Both the position numbers and the translations under genes were made by a program. Shown piece after piece: positions 41,290-51,701 of a DNA stretch of 64,000 bases. Positions within the stretch are counted from its first letter, which is position 1; each line of letters begins with the position of its first letter. Under the pieces are notes generated by a model. That model worked only from the letters and a program-made list of their open reading frames with translations, was not told where the DNA came from and did not search any database. The stretch is from Terriglobia bacterium (GTDB taxonomy: Bacteria; Acidobacteriota; Terriglobia; Terriglobales; Acidobacteriaceae): the NCBI GenBank assembly GCA_020073185.1, contig JAIQFT010000013.1, positions 88,284 to 152,283 of the forward strand. Direction: 5' to 3'.

Positions 41290-41526
41290 ATGTCGAAGCT
41301 TTCGGCAATGGATGCAGCTCAGATTGCCAAGAACTATTTCAACGAAACAGTTGGCAAGCGGTGGGGCGTCACAGTTGAAGAAGCGGAGGCGAAAAACGGT
41401 GACTGGACTGTTGTGGTGAGTTACTTTGAAGACGTTTTTTCCCCTACTAAGAATTTCAAGGTTATTACCATCGATGCGGCCTCCCGGTCAGTAAAGTCCA
41501 TGAAGACACGGAAGGCCGACTCGTGA
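41290..41526 (+). CDS. Small protein paired with PIN-domain gene
   Basis: The 78-residue protein is small and soluble (AAQIAKNYFNETVGKRWGVT, then WTVVVSYFEDVFSPTKNFKVITIDA), with one helix and a four-strand sheet that resembles PepSY-like or GvpO-like small folds. It has a good AGGAG site. Its stop overlaps the GTG of the following PIN gene (4-base overlap), which implies co-translation. I do not recognise it as a known antitoxin. Confidence 0.6.
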   Translation: MSKLSAMDAAQIAKNYFNETVGKRWGVTVEEAEAKNGDWTVVVSYFEDVFSPTKNFKVITIDAASRSVKSMKTRKADS

Positions 41527-42032
41527 CTCCGCGCCTCATTCAAGATGCCATAGCACAACGATATCGGCAGCGCGGCATCGTGATTGACACTAATCTATTT
41601 CTCCTTCTGCTGGTTGGGCGGTATGACTCGCGCTATCTCTCATCGTTCAAGCGAACGGCCTCGTTTACTCCGCGAGATTACCAGTTGCTTCGCACTTTTG
41701 TCGGCAAATTCCAGGGTGTGGTGATCGAATCCCACGTTTTTGCCGAGCTCTCCAACCACTGTTTCCAGATGCCCGAGTACCGCCTGAGGATCTTCATGAA
41801 CCACTTTGTCGAGGCTATCAAGCCATTGGCCGAATCGCACGTTTTGAAGGACAATATCCTTGGCGAAAACGTGTTCCCTAAGCTTGGAGTTACGGATACC
41901 GCCCTCTTGATTAGCTGCTTTACCAACAAGTATTTCCTGATCACGCAAGATTGGCCGCTGACCAAAATTGCTGAAGACCATGGGGTGGATGTCATCAACT
42001 TTGACGACATTAGGAGGCACGCTCTTAGTTGA
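41523..42032 (+). CDS. PIN-domain protein
   Basis: The 169-residue product has the PIN acidic residues in order: GIVIDTNLFLLLLVGRYD (first Asp), ESHVFAELSN (Glu), GVTDTALLISCF (Asp) and LITQDWPLTKIAEDHGVDVINFDDI (Asp). PIN proteins are metal-dependent RNases, often VapC toxins, though this one is longer than typical VapC (about 130). It starts with GTG overlapping the previous stop. Toxin-like action is possible but the partner is not a recognised antitoxin. Confidence 0.75.
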   Translation: MTPRLIQDAIAQRYRQRGIVIDTNLFLLLLVGRYDSRYLSSFKRTASFTPRDYQLLRTFVGKFQGVVIESHVFAELSNHCFQMPEYRLRIFMNHFVEAIKPLAESHVLKDNILGENVFPKLGVTDTALLISCFTNKYFLITQDWPLTKIAEDHGVDVINFDDIRRHALS

Positions 42033-42385
42033 GGCCCCCGAGACCACATGCGATAAATTCGCCAACTTCCTATTGACATCGGGGTTACAATATATGTAGC
42101 TGAATATTCGGCGCCACATCGAGGGCCGCAGGGAGGGCGACCACCTTGCGGCCTTTTGCTTTGCGGCAAAACCACTACGGGTTGTGGTCATACGCGGTTT
42201 TGTTCTTTGACAACACAATATGTTAGGTATTCCAGAAAGCTATGATGTAACTTGCTGATTCTACGTACACACGCCACGGTAACCGTCGGATTTCCACGGT
42301 ATTCCGTTCGTAATTTGCTGATTCTATTAGATGACGGTGGGAGGGGGGTGGGTACCGTCTAAGGTTTACCCAAAAGTAAATTTCC
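42033..42385. other. Intergenic gap with terminator and direct repeats
   Basis: Besides the terminator at 42124, GTAACTTGCTGATTCTA (42247-42263) recurs as GTAATTTGCTGATTCTA (42310-42326), and CACGGTA occurs twice between them. No gene seen. The region is noticeably AT-richer than the neighbours. Confidence 0.4.
42124..42157 (+). terminator. Probable intrinsic terminator after the PIN gene
   Basis: GGCCGCA (42124-42130) pairs with TGCGGCC (42147-42153) and TTTT follows. Confidence 0.5.
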
Positions 42386-43924
42386 ATGTGCTGCCTTCTC
42401 ACCTTCTCTGCGGCAAAAACGGCTCTCGGAGTTAGCATTGAGTTCGTGCGCCAGCGCTTCCTCAGCTACATCCGCCAACACGACCTGATGCGGCCCGGGG
42501 ACCGCGTCGGCGTAGCGGTTTCCGGTGGCGCCGATTCGGTTGCCCTGCTGCGGCTGCTGCTGGAGGCGCGTGCCGAGCTGGGCATCGTTCTCTCCGTCGT
42601 TCACTTCAACCACAAGATTCGCGGCGCCGACGCCGACGCCGACGAGCAGTTTGTGTGCTCCCTCGCCCGCAGCTTCGACCTGCAATTCCAGTGTGGCTCC
42701 GACGACACGCCCGCCTACGCGCGCGCGCACAAGTTGTCGCTGGAAGCGGCGGCGCGCAAGCTCCGGTACACGTTCTTCTGGAAATTGACCGATCCTGAAG
42801 AGGGTTTTCTTGAGCGCGTAGCGACGGCCCACACGCTCGATGATCAGGCGGAGACAGTACTACTGAAGTTCCTGCGTGGCGCATGGACAAGAGGGTTATC
42901 CGCTATCGCTCTCTCGACAGGTGAGGGGATGAAGATGTCGCCCGAGGCAAAACTTCCCCCTCGGATCGTTCGTCCCCTGCTGGAAATCTCCCACGAGCAA
43001 TTAACCGGGTATCTGAGGCGATTGAAGCAACCGTGGCGCGAGGACGTGACTAATCAGGATGTGAGTTTCCTTCGCAACCGAGTCCGCCACGAACTTCTGC
43101 CGATCTTAAAGCGCGACTACAATCCTGCGATTGATCGTGCCCTGTCGGACATGGCGGAAATCGCTCGCGCCGAAGAGGATTACTGGACCGATGAAACCGA
43201 AAAGCTGTATTTCAAGCTCATTGGTCCCCCGCGCGATCATGCTGAAGCAGTCGCGCGCGGCGGACCGGTTTCCGTCGACCTGAAGCCCTTGCAAGGTCAG
43301 CCCCTTGCTTTGAGACGAAGAGTCATGCGGCAGGTAGTGTCCTTTCTGGGAAGCACGCTTGACCTGCACCAAAGCGATGCATTGGTTGAAGTCGCGTCAG
43401 CGGAGGGTCCGGAGGGCAAAGCCTTGAGCCTGCCGCATGGCTGGGAAGCGGTGCGCCAGGGGCAGGAACTCCGGTTGCGGCGCAGGTGTCAAACGAACAA
43501 GGAGCAGCGCGAATACGATTTGGCGCTCGCCGTGCCTGGCGAGGTGGGAGTCGCGGGTGCGAGGATTCGGGCAGCGATGGTCAGTGGTGAACCCCGGGAA
43601 CCTGCGGGCGAGGGTGCCCGCGCCACGCGAGTTTTGCTCGATCCGGCGCTGGCGAAGGGCGAATTGCGGGTGCGCAACTGGCGTGCGGGGGATCGCTACT
43701 GGCCGGCGCACACGCGCGAGACGAAGAAACTAAAGGAATTGCTGCAGGCGCGGCACATCCCGCGGGAGCAAAAGCCGTTCTGGCCCGTGGTCGTCAGCGG
43801 CGAGGAGATCGTCTGGGTTCCGGGCTTCGCGGCGCCGGAACAATTCCGGGTTCGGGAGACGGCTGCCGAGGCGCTGCTGCTGGAAGAAGTTCCGCTAGTG
43901 CCGCGCGGCGAAAACGAGCCATAA
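42386..43924 (+). CDS. tilS: tRNA(Ile)-lysidine synthase
   Basis: TilS makes lysidine at C34 of tRNA-Ile(CAU) so that it reads AUA. The N-terminal PP-loop is GVAVSGGADSVALLRLLLE, followed by SVVHFNHKIRGADADADEQF and VATAHTLDDQAETVLLKFLRGA. The C-terminal domains include VRNWRAGDRYWPAHTRETKKLKELLQARHIPREQKPFWPVV. The 512 residues are in the family range. The start is uncertain by about 15 codons. It is followed by hpt-like and ftsH, the usual tilS-hpt-ftsH order. Confidence 0.95.
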   Translation: MCCLLTFSAAKTALGVSIEFVRQRFLSYIRQHDLMRPGDRVGVAVSGGADSVALLRLLLEARAELGIVLSVVHFNHKIRGADADADEQFVCSLARSFDLQFQCGSDDTPAYARAHKLSLEAAARKLRYTFFWKLTDPEEGFLERVATAHTLDDQAETVLLKFLRGAWTRGLSAIALSTGEGMKMSPEAKLPPRIVRPLLEISHEQLTGYLRRLKQPWREDVTNQDVSFLRNRVRHELLPILKRDYNPAIDRALSDMAEIARAEEDYWTDETEKLYFKLIGPPRDHAEAVARGGPVSVDLKPLQGQPLALRRRVMRQVVSFLGSTLDLHQSDALVEVASAEGPEGKALSLPHGWEAVRQGQELRLRRRCQTNKEQREYDLALAVPGEVGVAGARIRAAMVSGEPREPAGEGARATRVLLDPALAKGELRVRNWRAGDRYWPAHTRETKKLKELLQARHIPREQKPFWPVVVSGEEIVWVPGFAAPEQFRVRETAAEALLLEEVPLVPRGENEP

Positions 43925-43942
43925 TGGCAGGCAGCGGATCCA

Positions 43943-44003
43943 GGTAGTCTGTAGCCGGCAGTCCGGCGAGCAGCTCCGGACTACGGACCACCGGCTACGG
44001 ACT
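43943..44003. repeat. GTAGTCTGTAGCCGGCAGTCCGG / CCGGACTACGGACCACCGGCTAC repeat
   Basis: Dyad variant of the GTAGCTGG family between tilS and the hpt-like gene. Confidence 0.65.
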
Positions 44004-44021
44004 TCGAAGCGAGGAACTCCC

Positions 44022-44576
44022 GTGACCCATGCGGCACAGCCCCAACCTGCGACGATCGTGCTCAGCACCGAGCAGATTCGCGACCGCATCCAGCAGCTGG
44101 CGCGCCAGATTTCCGACGACTACCACGGCCGTACGCTCTACGCCGTATGCATACTGGAGGACGGATTCATGTTTATGGCGGACCTGGTGCGCGAACTCGA
44201 TATCCCCGTGATCTGCCAGTTCGTCAAGCCGGAATACAAACAAATTGCGTCTGCCGGCAGCACCGCCACCGAGATCTTCTTCAGCCCCGAGGTGCACGTC
44301 GAGAACGCGCACGTGCTGCTGGTGCAAGGGCTCTTGGAAAGTGGCATCACCACCGATTTCCTGCTGCGCAACCTGCTCGCGCGTGGCGGCGCCTCGGTGA
44401 AAGTAGCGACGCTGCTGGACCGGCAGTCGGCGCGGCGGATTTCGCTGGCCCCGGACTACTTCGGCTTCGAGGTAGATGACCGCTTTGTCTTCGGGTACGG
44501 CCTGGGCGCGCCGCAGCTCCGGCGCAACCTGCCATACGTCGCGACCAGCGGAGTCGCAGCGGCGACGATTGAGTAG
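44022..44576 (+). CDS. Hypoxanthine phosphoribosyltransferase-like protein, probably inactive
   Basis: Overall fold marks of Hpt are present (GFMFMADLVRELDIPVICQFVK and RFVFGYGLGAPQLRRNLPYVA), but the active-site residues differ: the KGS PRPP-loop position reads EDG at 46-48, the acidic PRPP motif (usually VEDIIDTG) reads VQGLLESG at 101-108, and the conserved Asp after GYGL is Gly162. A GTG start at 44022 follows a GAGGA site. The syntenic position between tilS and ftsH supports Hpt ancestry; loss of the PRPP acidic pair argues for a non-catalytic role. Confidence 0.8.
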   Translation: MTHAAQPQPATIVLSTEQIRDRIQQLARQISDDYHGRTLYAVCILEDGFMFMADLVRELDIPVICQFVKPEYKQIASAGSTATEIFFSPEVHVENAHVLLVQGLLESGITTDFLLRNLLARGGASVKVATLLDRQSARRISLAPDYFGFEVDDRFVFGYGLGAPQLRRNLPYVATSGVAAATIE

Positions 44577-44817
44577 GCTTCCGACTGCCGGCTTCGGGAG
44601 TAGGGAGGGACGAAGCACACTAAGGTGGTATGACGAAAGGGACGACCGGGCGCGCGAATTTCCTGTCCCGGCGGAGGGAAAAGCGGTTCCGGCAAGGTTA
44701 CAATGGGAAACGAGGGTGGCGAAAAGGCGAGACGGATTTACGGGTCCGGCATCTAATGAGATGAGGCGCGCGGTTTTGTGCTCGTTTACGGCCCAAGGTG
44801 AGTAGAGGAGTTTCAGA

Positions 44818-46728
<1,911 letters not shown>

Positions 46729-46765
46729 GAAGCAGGAGTTGGCAGTTAGGAGTTAGTAGTTAGAG

Positions 46766-46785
46766 GGGCGGCCTGAGGGCCGCCC
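46766..46785 (+). terminator. Probable hairpin terminator after ftsH
   Basis: GGGCGGCC (46766-46773) pairs with GGCCGCCC (46778-46785), loop TGAG; the following T-rich stretch is weak. Confidence 0.5.
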
Positions 46786-46861
46786 TAAATCTTTGCGTTT
46801 CTGAGCACATGCCGCTGTAGGCCCCGGCGCCCTCGTCGGGGCAGCCTTGATCAGAGGCTCC

Positions 46862-49297
46862 CTAATTATTGCGTACCCCACTCGTGTCCGCCGGCGCGCT
46901 GAACCCAATTCGTCGCAAGAGGTCTCGGAATCGCGAATCCTGCCGGATGGGATCGAATTGCGGGTCGGCATTGACATCCAGCAACTCGACGTCGTGCAGC
47001 GCGTAGGCCTTCTCCAGCCAATCCAGGCAAGCGTCCGTTTCTCCGGCTTGCAGATACAAAACTGCAATGCCGGTGGGCGGGATATATTTCGTGCGGGAGA
47101 GTTCCAGCGTGTGCTGCAAGCGTTGGCGCGCAAACGACCGCAGCCCTCCGCGCGCGAACCCCGCGTTCAGACTCGCGATGTACCGCGGATCCGCGTTGCC
47201 GCTCGTCGTTATCAGCGCCATCCGCTCGCGAAATGCCTCCTCCGGCTTGCCCTGGAGGGTGTAGGTCATGGAGAGCAAGGTGTGCGCCATGGGAAACGAC
47301 GGCTCCATCTCCAGCACCGATTGCAGCTCCGGGATGGCCTCGTCGTAGCGACGCGCGTAGTAGTAGATATAGCCGAGGCCGTTGCGCGCGCGCGGCGACG
47401 CGGGATCGAGCGTGCGGGCAAGCCTGGCTTCGCTGACGGCCTCATCAAAGCGGCGCATCAGGGCGAGGAAAAAGGCGTACTCGTAGTGCGCGGATGAATA
47501 GTTCGGGCTCAACTGGATAGCGGTCTTGATCTCCCGCTCGGCCTCCGGGAAATTCCACCGGCAATAGAAAAGCACATCGGCCAGCGCGGTGTGCGCCGAA
47601 GCTAACTGATCGTCGAGCGCCAGTGCCTGCCGGGCTTCGCGTTCGGCATCTCCGCAGGCTTGCGACGCTGGAGCAAAGTTCCAGCTCGTCAGGCCGGTGT
47701 AGGCAAACGACAGGGTGGCATGGGCGGGCGCGAATTTCGGATCGATCTCCACCGCGCGGCGATACAGTTCGATGCGCTTGCGGAATGAGGCCTCGTCGGT
47801 TTTCAAGTACAGATAATTGCCGCGCAGCCACAGGTCGTAGGCTTCGGGGGACACTTCCCTTTGTTGCCGCAGCTGGTCCCGCGCCTCCGAGCCCAGGCGC
47901 AACTGGATCTGCTGCACGATGCGTTCCGCTAGTTCGCCCTGCAACCCGAGCACGTCCTTGAAATCCCGGTCGTACGACCCGGCCCAGAGATGGTGATCGG
48001 TCGGGCCATGGAGGAGTTGCGCGGTGATGCGCACGCGATCCCCGACCCGCAGCACCGAGCCCTCGATCACCGCGTCAACCCCCAGCTCGCGCGCAATCTC
48101 CGGCACGGCCTTGCCGCTGTTCTTGTAGCGCATGCAGGAAGTGCGCGAGATCACTTTAAGAGCGCCGATATGTGCCAGGTCGGTGATGAGCTCGTCGGTC
48201 ATGCCGTCGGCCAAGTAGTCCTGATCGGATTGTCCCGAGAGATTGGCCAACGGCAGTACGGCGAGTGACCGAATGAGAGGAACCGCGGCAGAGGCTTCCC
48301 TCGATTTGCCGCGGAAGTAATACAGAGCGAGGAGGACGACGGCAAGCGCGCAGATGGCAGGGACGGCGATCCACGCGGCGCGTGGCCGGCGCGGAGGCGT
48401 GATGGCTTGCAACGCCGGTCGCGGTCCCGAGCTCAAGGTTTCCAGCGCGGCCAGCAGTTCACGGGCCGACTGGTAACGGCGTGCCGGTTCCTTCTCCAGG
48501 CATTTCAGCGTGACCGCTTCCAGCGCCGGCGAGAGTTCGGGCCGGAATTGCCGCGGCGAGATGGGAAACTCGCGCAAGATCACCGTAGCCAGGCCGGAAG
48601 CGGCGGCCACGAATGGCAGCCGTCCGGTCGCCATCTCGTACAACAGGACGCCGGCCGCCCAGATGTCGGTGCGCTCGTCGACTTTTTCGTTCTTCAACTG
48701 TTCCGGCGCCATGTAGGGGAGGGTTCCGGCCATACCGCCTTCCGGCGGAACGGTCTCCATCTCGACAGTGGCGGCCGTCGCCTGCGCCGCCGCTGAGGCG
48801 GAGCCCGCGAAGGTCAGCCTGGCAATACCGAAGTCCAGCACCTTGAGCCGGCCATCGTCAGTGATACGCAGGTTCTCCGGTTTCAGGTCACGGTGGATCA
48901 CGCCGCACTGGTGCGCCGCCGCCATCGCTTCCGCCAGCTCCGCAGCCAGACGAATCACTTCCGGCTCGGGTAAGGGGCCGCGAGCGAGTTTTTCCCGCAA
49001 GCCCACGCCGGGGACGAACTCCATGACCAGAAAATCCACGCCATCTTCCGTGTCGAAATCGTGAATGGTGGCGATATGAGGATGGTTCAGCTTGGAGAGA
49101 GCCAGGGCTTCGCGGCGAAAACGCGCTCGCTCGACACTATCGTGAACCACGCCGGCCGGCAGCAGCTTGATGGCGACCTCGCGCTGCAAGTGCTCGTCAC
49201 GAGCGCGATAAACCTCGCCCATGCCGCCGGCGCCGATTCTTTCCAGCAGACGGAAGTGTCCGAGCTGTGAACGGTGAGCTGGCGGGGCGCTGGCCAT
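46862..49297 (-). CDS. Ser/Thr protein kinase with C-terminal TPR sensor
   Basis: Residues 14-275 are a Hanks-type kinase: GAGGMGEVY P-loop (22-30), VAIK Lys44, HRDLKPEN (135-142), DFG (155-157). A single helix (AWIAVPAICALAVVLLALYYF) is followed by an adenylate-cyclase-like/CadC-like segment (SLAVLPLANLSGQSDQDYLADGMTDELIT and VDAVIEGSVLRVGDRVRI), then TPR units to the end. This architecture is frequent in acidobacteria. The predicted topology puts the kinase inside and the TPR domain outside. The substrate is unknown; no cognate regulator is adjacent. Confidence 0.92.
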   Translation of the reverse strand: MASAPPAHRSQLGHFRLLERIGAGGMGEVYRARDEHLQREVAIKLLPAGVVHDSVERARFRREALALSKLNHPHIATIHDFDTEDGVDFLVMEFVPGVGLREKLARGPLPEPEVIRLAAELAEAMAAAHQCGVIHRDLKPENLRITDDGRLKVLDFGIARLTFAGSASAAAQATAATVEMETVPPEGGMAGTLPYMAPEQLKNEKVDERTDIWAAGVLLYEMATGRLPFVAAASGLATVILREFPISPRQFRPELSPALEAVTLKCLEKEPARRYQSARELLAALETLSSGPRPALQAITPPRRPRAAWIAVPAICALAVVLLALYYFRGKSREASAAVPLIRSLAVLPLANLSGQSDQDYLADGMTDELITDLAHIGALKVISRTSCMRYKNSGKAVPEIARELGVDAVIEGSVLRVGDRVRITAQLLHGPTDHHLWAGSYDRDFKDVLGLQGELAERIVQQIQLRLGSEARDQLRQQREVSPEAYDLWLRGNYLYLKTDEASFRKRIELYRRAVEIDPKFAPAHATLSFAYTGLTSWNFAPASQACGDAEREARQALALDDQLASAHTALADVLFYCRWNFPEAEREIKTAIQLSPNYSSAHYEYAFFLALMRRFDEAVSEARLARTLDPASPRARNGLGYIYYYARRYDEAIPELQSVLEMEPSFPMAHTLLSMTYTLQGKPEEAFRERMALITTSGNADPRYIASLNAGFARGGLRSFARQRLQHTLELSRTKYIPPTGIAVLYLQAGETDACLDWLEKAYALHDVELLDVNADPQFDPIRQDSRFRDLLRRIGFSAPADTSGVRNN

Positions 49298-49468
49298 AGA
49301 ACGTGCTCCGATTTCGCCGACAAATATCCGGACATGGGTCCGAGCGCGATGGCCTCATATCCACACAGACCCAACCTAAGCCTACTACCCGCCAATGCCG
49401 GGACCAAGGATTGACATCACAGTCGCACATGACAAGCGCAGCGGTGTGCGGGCGAGTCGCGGGAAGCG

Positions 49469-49738
49469 TCAAGATGAGGGGCGGGAACGCCTTTCCGAGA
49501 TGGTGATGATGGCGGCGCCCGCGATCGCGCCCAGCACACCGCCGGGAACGGCGCCGAACCAGAGTGCATCCTGCACCTTGATGGGAATGTGGGCGGCGCG
49601 CATCACGGCGATGCTGACAATGCCAAGCAAGCCGCCGACGGCGAAGCCGAGGATGGAGAAAAGCACCGTCACCAGCGCAATGCGAAAAGCGACTTTGAAC
49701 GCGGTGGTGGCGCTCACATTCGACTCACCGACGGCCAA
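49469..49738 (-). CDS. Small membrane protein, 89 residues
   Basis: Two hydrophobic helices (AFRIALVTVLFSILGFAVGGLLGIVSIAVM and FGAVPGGVLGAIAGAAIITI), with a basic C-terminus. It overlaps the preceding gene by 14 bases and is likely co-translated with it. No family recognised. Confidence 0.6.
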   Translation of the reverse strand: MAVGESNVSATTAFKVAFRIALVTVLFSILGFAVGGLLGIVSIAVMRAAHIPIKVQDALWFGAVPGGVLGAIAGAAIITISERRSRPSS

Positions 49739-50003
49739 GCGCTGATGGTTGAGAGCTGCTCTTGCGAAATTTCTTCATGGCCAGCACGAAGCAAATCGCA
49801 AAGGCGGCGGCGCTCAACGGCAAGCCGACGACACGAAACCATGCGGTGGGCGCGAGCACCACGTCGGGCGCCTGCAAGGGAGCGTTGGGATCGTGCAGCT
49901 TGGCCAGGACCATCAGCACCGGGATGGATAGCATCATGAAAAAGCAAAAGAACAGGGCCGTGCCGACCAGGGCGGCGGCAAAACTCTTGAGGACGGCGGT
50001 CAC
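49725..50003 (-). CDS. Small membrane protein, 92 residues
   Basis: Two helices (LVGTALFFCFFMMLSIPVLMVL and VVGLPLSAAAFAICFVLAMKKF), with a Pro/Asp-rich loop between. First gene of the pair with the 89-residue protein; unknown function. Confidence 0.6.
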   Translation of the reverse strand: MTAVLKSFAAALVGTALFFCFFMMLSIPVLMVLAKLHDPNAPLQAPDVVLAPTAWFRVVGLPLSAAAFAICFVLAMKKFRKSSSQPSALGRR

Positions 50004-50104
50004 GAGATCATTCTAATCCGTGGGGGTCCTGCTCTAGGGAGATACCGAGGGAAGCAGGAAGTAAGAAGTCGGAACAGAAAACGACGGAACGGCCGGGAAG
50101 AGTT

Positions 50105-50144
50105 TTTCTTAATTCTTAATTCTTAATTCTGACTTCTTACTTTC
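50105..50144. repeat. TTCTTAATTCTTAATTCTTAATTC tandem repeat
   Basis: Three (TTCTTAA) units and a GACTTCTTACTTTC tail immediately downstream of pnuC. Related stretches are at 12695-12722 and 56325-56350. Confidence 0.7.
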
Positions 50145-50732
50145 TCATCCGGCTTCGGCCTCGGCTTCGGGAGCAACCAGCAGTTTCTGCCAGCGGACCA
50201 GGCCGACCACGCACAGCGCGAAGAAAATCGCGTACAGCCCGGCGGTCAGATAAAGCGTTTTGTAGATGTAAAGCGCGATGTAGAGGACGTCGGCGGCCAT
50301 CCATAGCCACCAGTTCTCGATGATCTTGCGCGCCAGCATGTATTGCGCGGTCAGGCTCATGGCGGTGGTGAGGCCGTCCCAGAAGGGCACGGTGCTGTCG
50401 GTGAAGCGGCGCAGCAGGAGCATGAGCGCGGCGGTCGCGGCAATGGTCACCAGCGCGAGCAGCGGAATGGCGGTAGTGCGGACGCGCGTAACCGGAAGCT
50501 CGGAGCGGTCGCGGCCGCCATGCAGCCAGCTCCACCAGCCGTAGAGGGAGATGGCGACGTACACCAGTTGCAGGCCGCAGTCGGCGTAGAGTTTGGCGCC
50601 GAAGAAGACGATGACGTAGCTGACGGCGTTGACGATCGCCACCGGCCAGTTCCACACGTTCTCGCGCGCCGCCAGCCAGACGCAGCCCACGCCGGTGGCA
50701 AAACCCACCACCTCGATCGGCGATAGGGACAT
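50145..50732 (-). CDS. pnuC: PnuC-like nicotinamide riboside transporter
   Basis: The 195-residue protein has seven or so hydrophobic helices with the PnuC patterns WNWPVAIVNAVSYVIVFFGAKLYADCGLQ, YVAISLYGWWSWLHGG and IENWWLWMAADVLYIALYIYKTLYLTAGLY. PnuC proteins take up nicotinamide riboside or, in relatives, thiamine or riboflavin. No NadR-like gene is next to it, so the substrate is not proven. The Trp-rich helices are typical. Confidence 0.87.
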   Translation of the reverse strand: MSLSPIEVVGFATGVGCVWLAARENVWNWPVAIVNAVSYVIVFFGAKLYADCGLQLVYVAISLYGWWSWLHGGRDRSELPVTRVRTTAIPLLALVTIAATAALMLLLRRFTDSTVPFWDGLTTAMSLTAQYMLARKIIENWWLWMAADVLYIALYIYKTLYLTAGLYAIFFALCVVGLVRWQKLLVAPEAEAEAG

Positions 50733-50777
50733 CGGCGCATGGTATCGCAGATGCCCGCAGGCAACATACGTTAGAAT

Positions 50778-50831
50778 TGGTAGCCGGCGGGTCGGATTTG
50801 GTTTCTGTCCAGCTACCGACTACCAGCTACC
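50778..50831. repeat. TAGCCGGCGGGTCGG / CAGCTACCGACTACCAGCTACC dyad repeat
   Basis: GTAGCTGG-family repeat immediately upstream of the next gene's ATG. Confidence 0.65.
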
Positions 50832-50837
50832 GTATTC

Positions 50838-51575
50838 ATGGCTGACATCACACAAACCGCAACCTTGACCCCGGCGGAGGCAATCCGGCGGGCGCCGGTA
50901 TCGCAGGCGCCCAACGGGGTGTGCTTCGCCTCCATGGGCGAGGTGACGATCAACTCCGCCGACCTGGAGCGCATGGTCGCCGCGGTGCCGCGCAGCATCG
51001 CCGCAGCGCTGCATCATAAGGCGTACTACTTCGTGCCGCTGGCGGTGAGCCAGGGCGAGGAAACGGTGATCGCCGAGCGCTACGACATCACCCTTAGCGA
51101 CAACGCCGTCTGCCACCGCAACCTGAACATCGGCGACTCGCAGTGCGTGTTCATCTCCACGCGGCTGATGGACGACCGCTTCTCGGTGGCGTTCGAGTTC
51201 TACATCAACGTGGCGCACGCGTTTGTGGAGCAGGCGGGCGTGGCGGAGAGCTTCGCCGACCTGGCGTGGAAGCAGGCGGAGGACCGGGTGCGCGGGGAAA
51301 CGTCGCTGGACGCGTTCGAGACGCGCAAGCTGGCGACCATGCCCGGGCCGCAAGCGGAAAAGGCGCGCAACGAGTACCTGACGGCTTCGTTTGCCGACTC
51401 GATCGCGATTTATATGCTGGCGATTTTTCTCGACGTGGATTATCACGACCTGCGCGAGCGCGAGTATCCGCTGCTGGCGCCCAGCGCCCTAGCCGAACGG
51501 TTGCGGGCGACGGCAGCATTGTTCCCGCCGAATCCGGGGTTCGAGTTCAACGTGTATTACAAACGCCGGGGATGA
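50838..51575 (+). CDS. Conserved-looking hypothetical protein, 245 residues
   Basis: A soluble protein with no signal peptide or membrane helix. It contains HHKAYYFVPLAVSQGEETVIAERYDITLSDNAVCHRNL, a beta-rich stretch, and helical parts (FADLAWKQAEDRVRGETSLDAFETRKLA; YLTASFADSIAIYMLAIFLDVDYHDL). I do not recognise the family. Base composition is like the core chromosome, so it is probably not part of the low-GC island that follows. Confidence 0.6.
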   Translation: MADITQTATLTPAEAIRRAPVSQAPNGVCFASMGEVTINSADLERMVAAVPRSIAAALHHKAYYFVPLAVSQGEETVIAERYDITLSDNAVCHRNLNIGDSQCVFISTRLMDDRFSVAFEFYINVAHAFVEQAGVAESFADLAWKQAEDRVRGETSLDAFETRKLATMPGPQAEKARNEYLTASFADSIAIYMLAIFLDVDYHDLREREYPLLAPSALAERLRATAALFPPNPGFEFNVYYKRRG

Positions 51576-51644
51576 ATAGCAGTGTGTCGGTTGCACGATA
51601 AAATGTGCAATATTTCCAAATAACATCCGGGATCACCACATTCT

Positions 51645-51686
51645 GATATCAAAAGATATCTATTGTCGGGGTATACTCCAATTGGA
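51645..51686 (+). promoter_or_regulatory. Promoter/operator with two palindromes before RHH-like gene
   Basis: GATATC-AAAA-GATATC (51645-51660) and TCCAATTGGA (51677-51686) flank a TATACT -10 box at 51672-51677. This layout suits autoregulation by the small DNA-binding protein encoded 16 bases downstream. Confidence 0.5.
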
Positions 51687-51701
51687 ATCAGGTAGGCTTA
51701 G

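Noticed and set aside
42247..42326. CRISPR with two repeats
   Set aside because: Only two copies of a 17-mer, no further units or cas genes.
46847..47497. 216-residue ORF on the plus strand opposite the kinase-TPR gene
   Set aside because: Shadow of the TPR-coding strand; no ribosome site and no domain.
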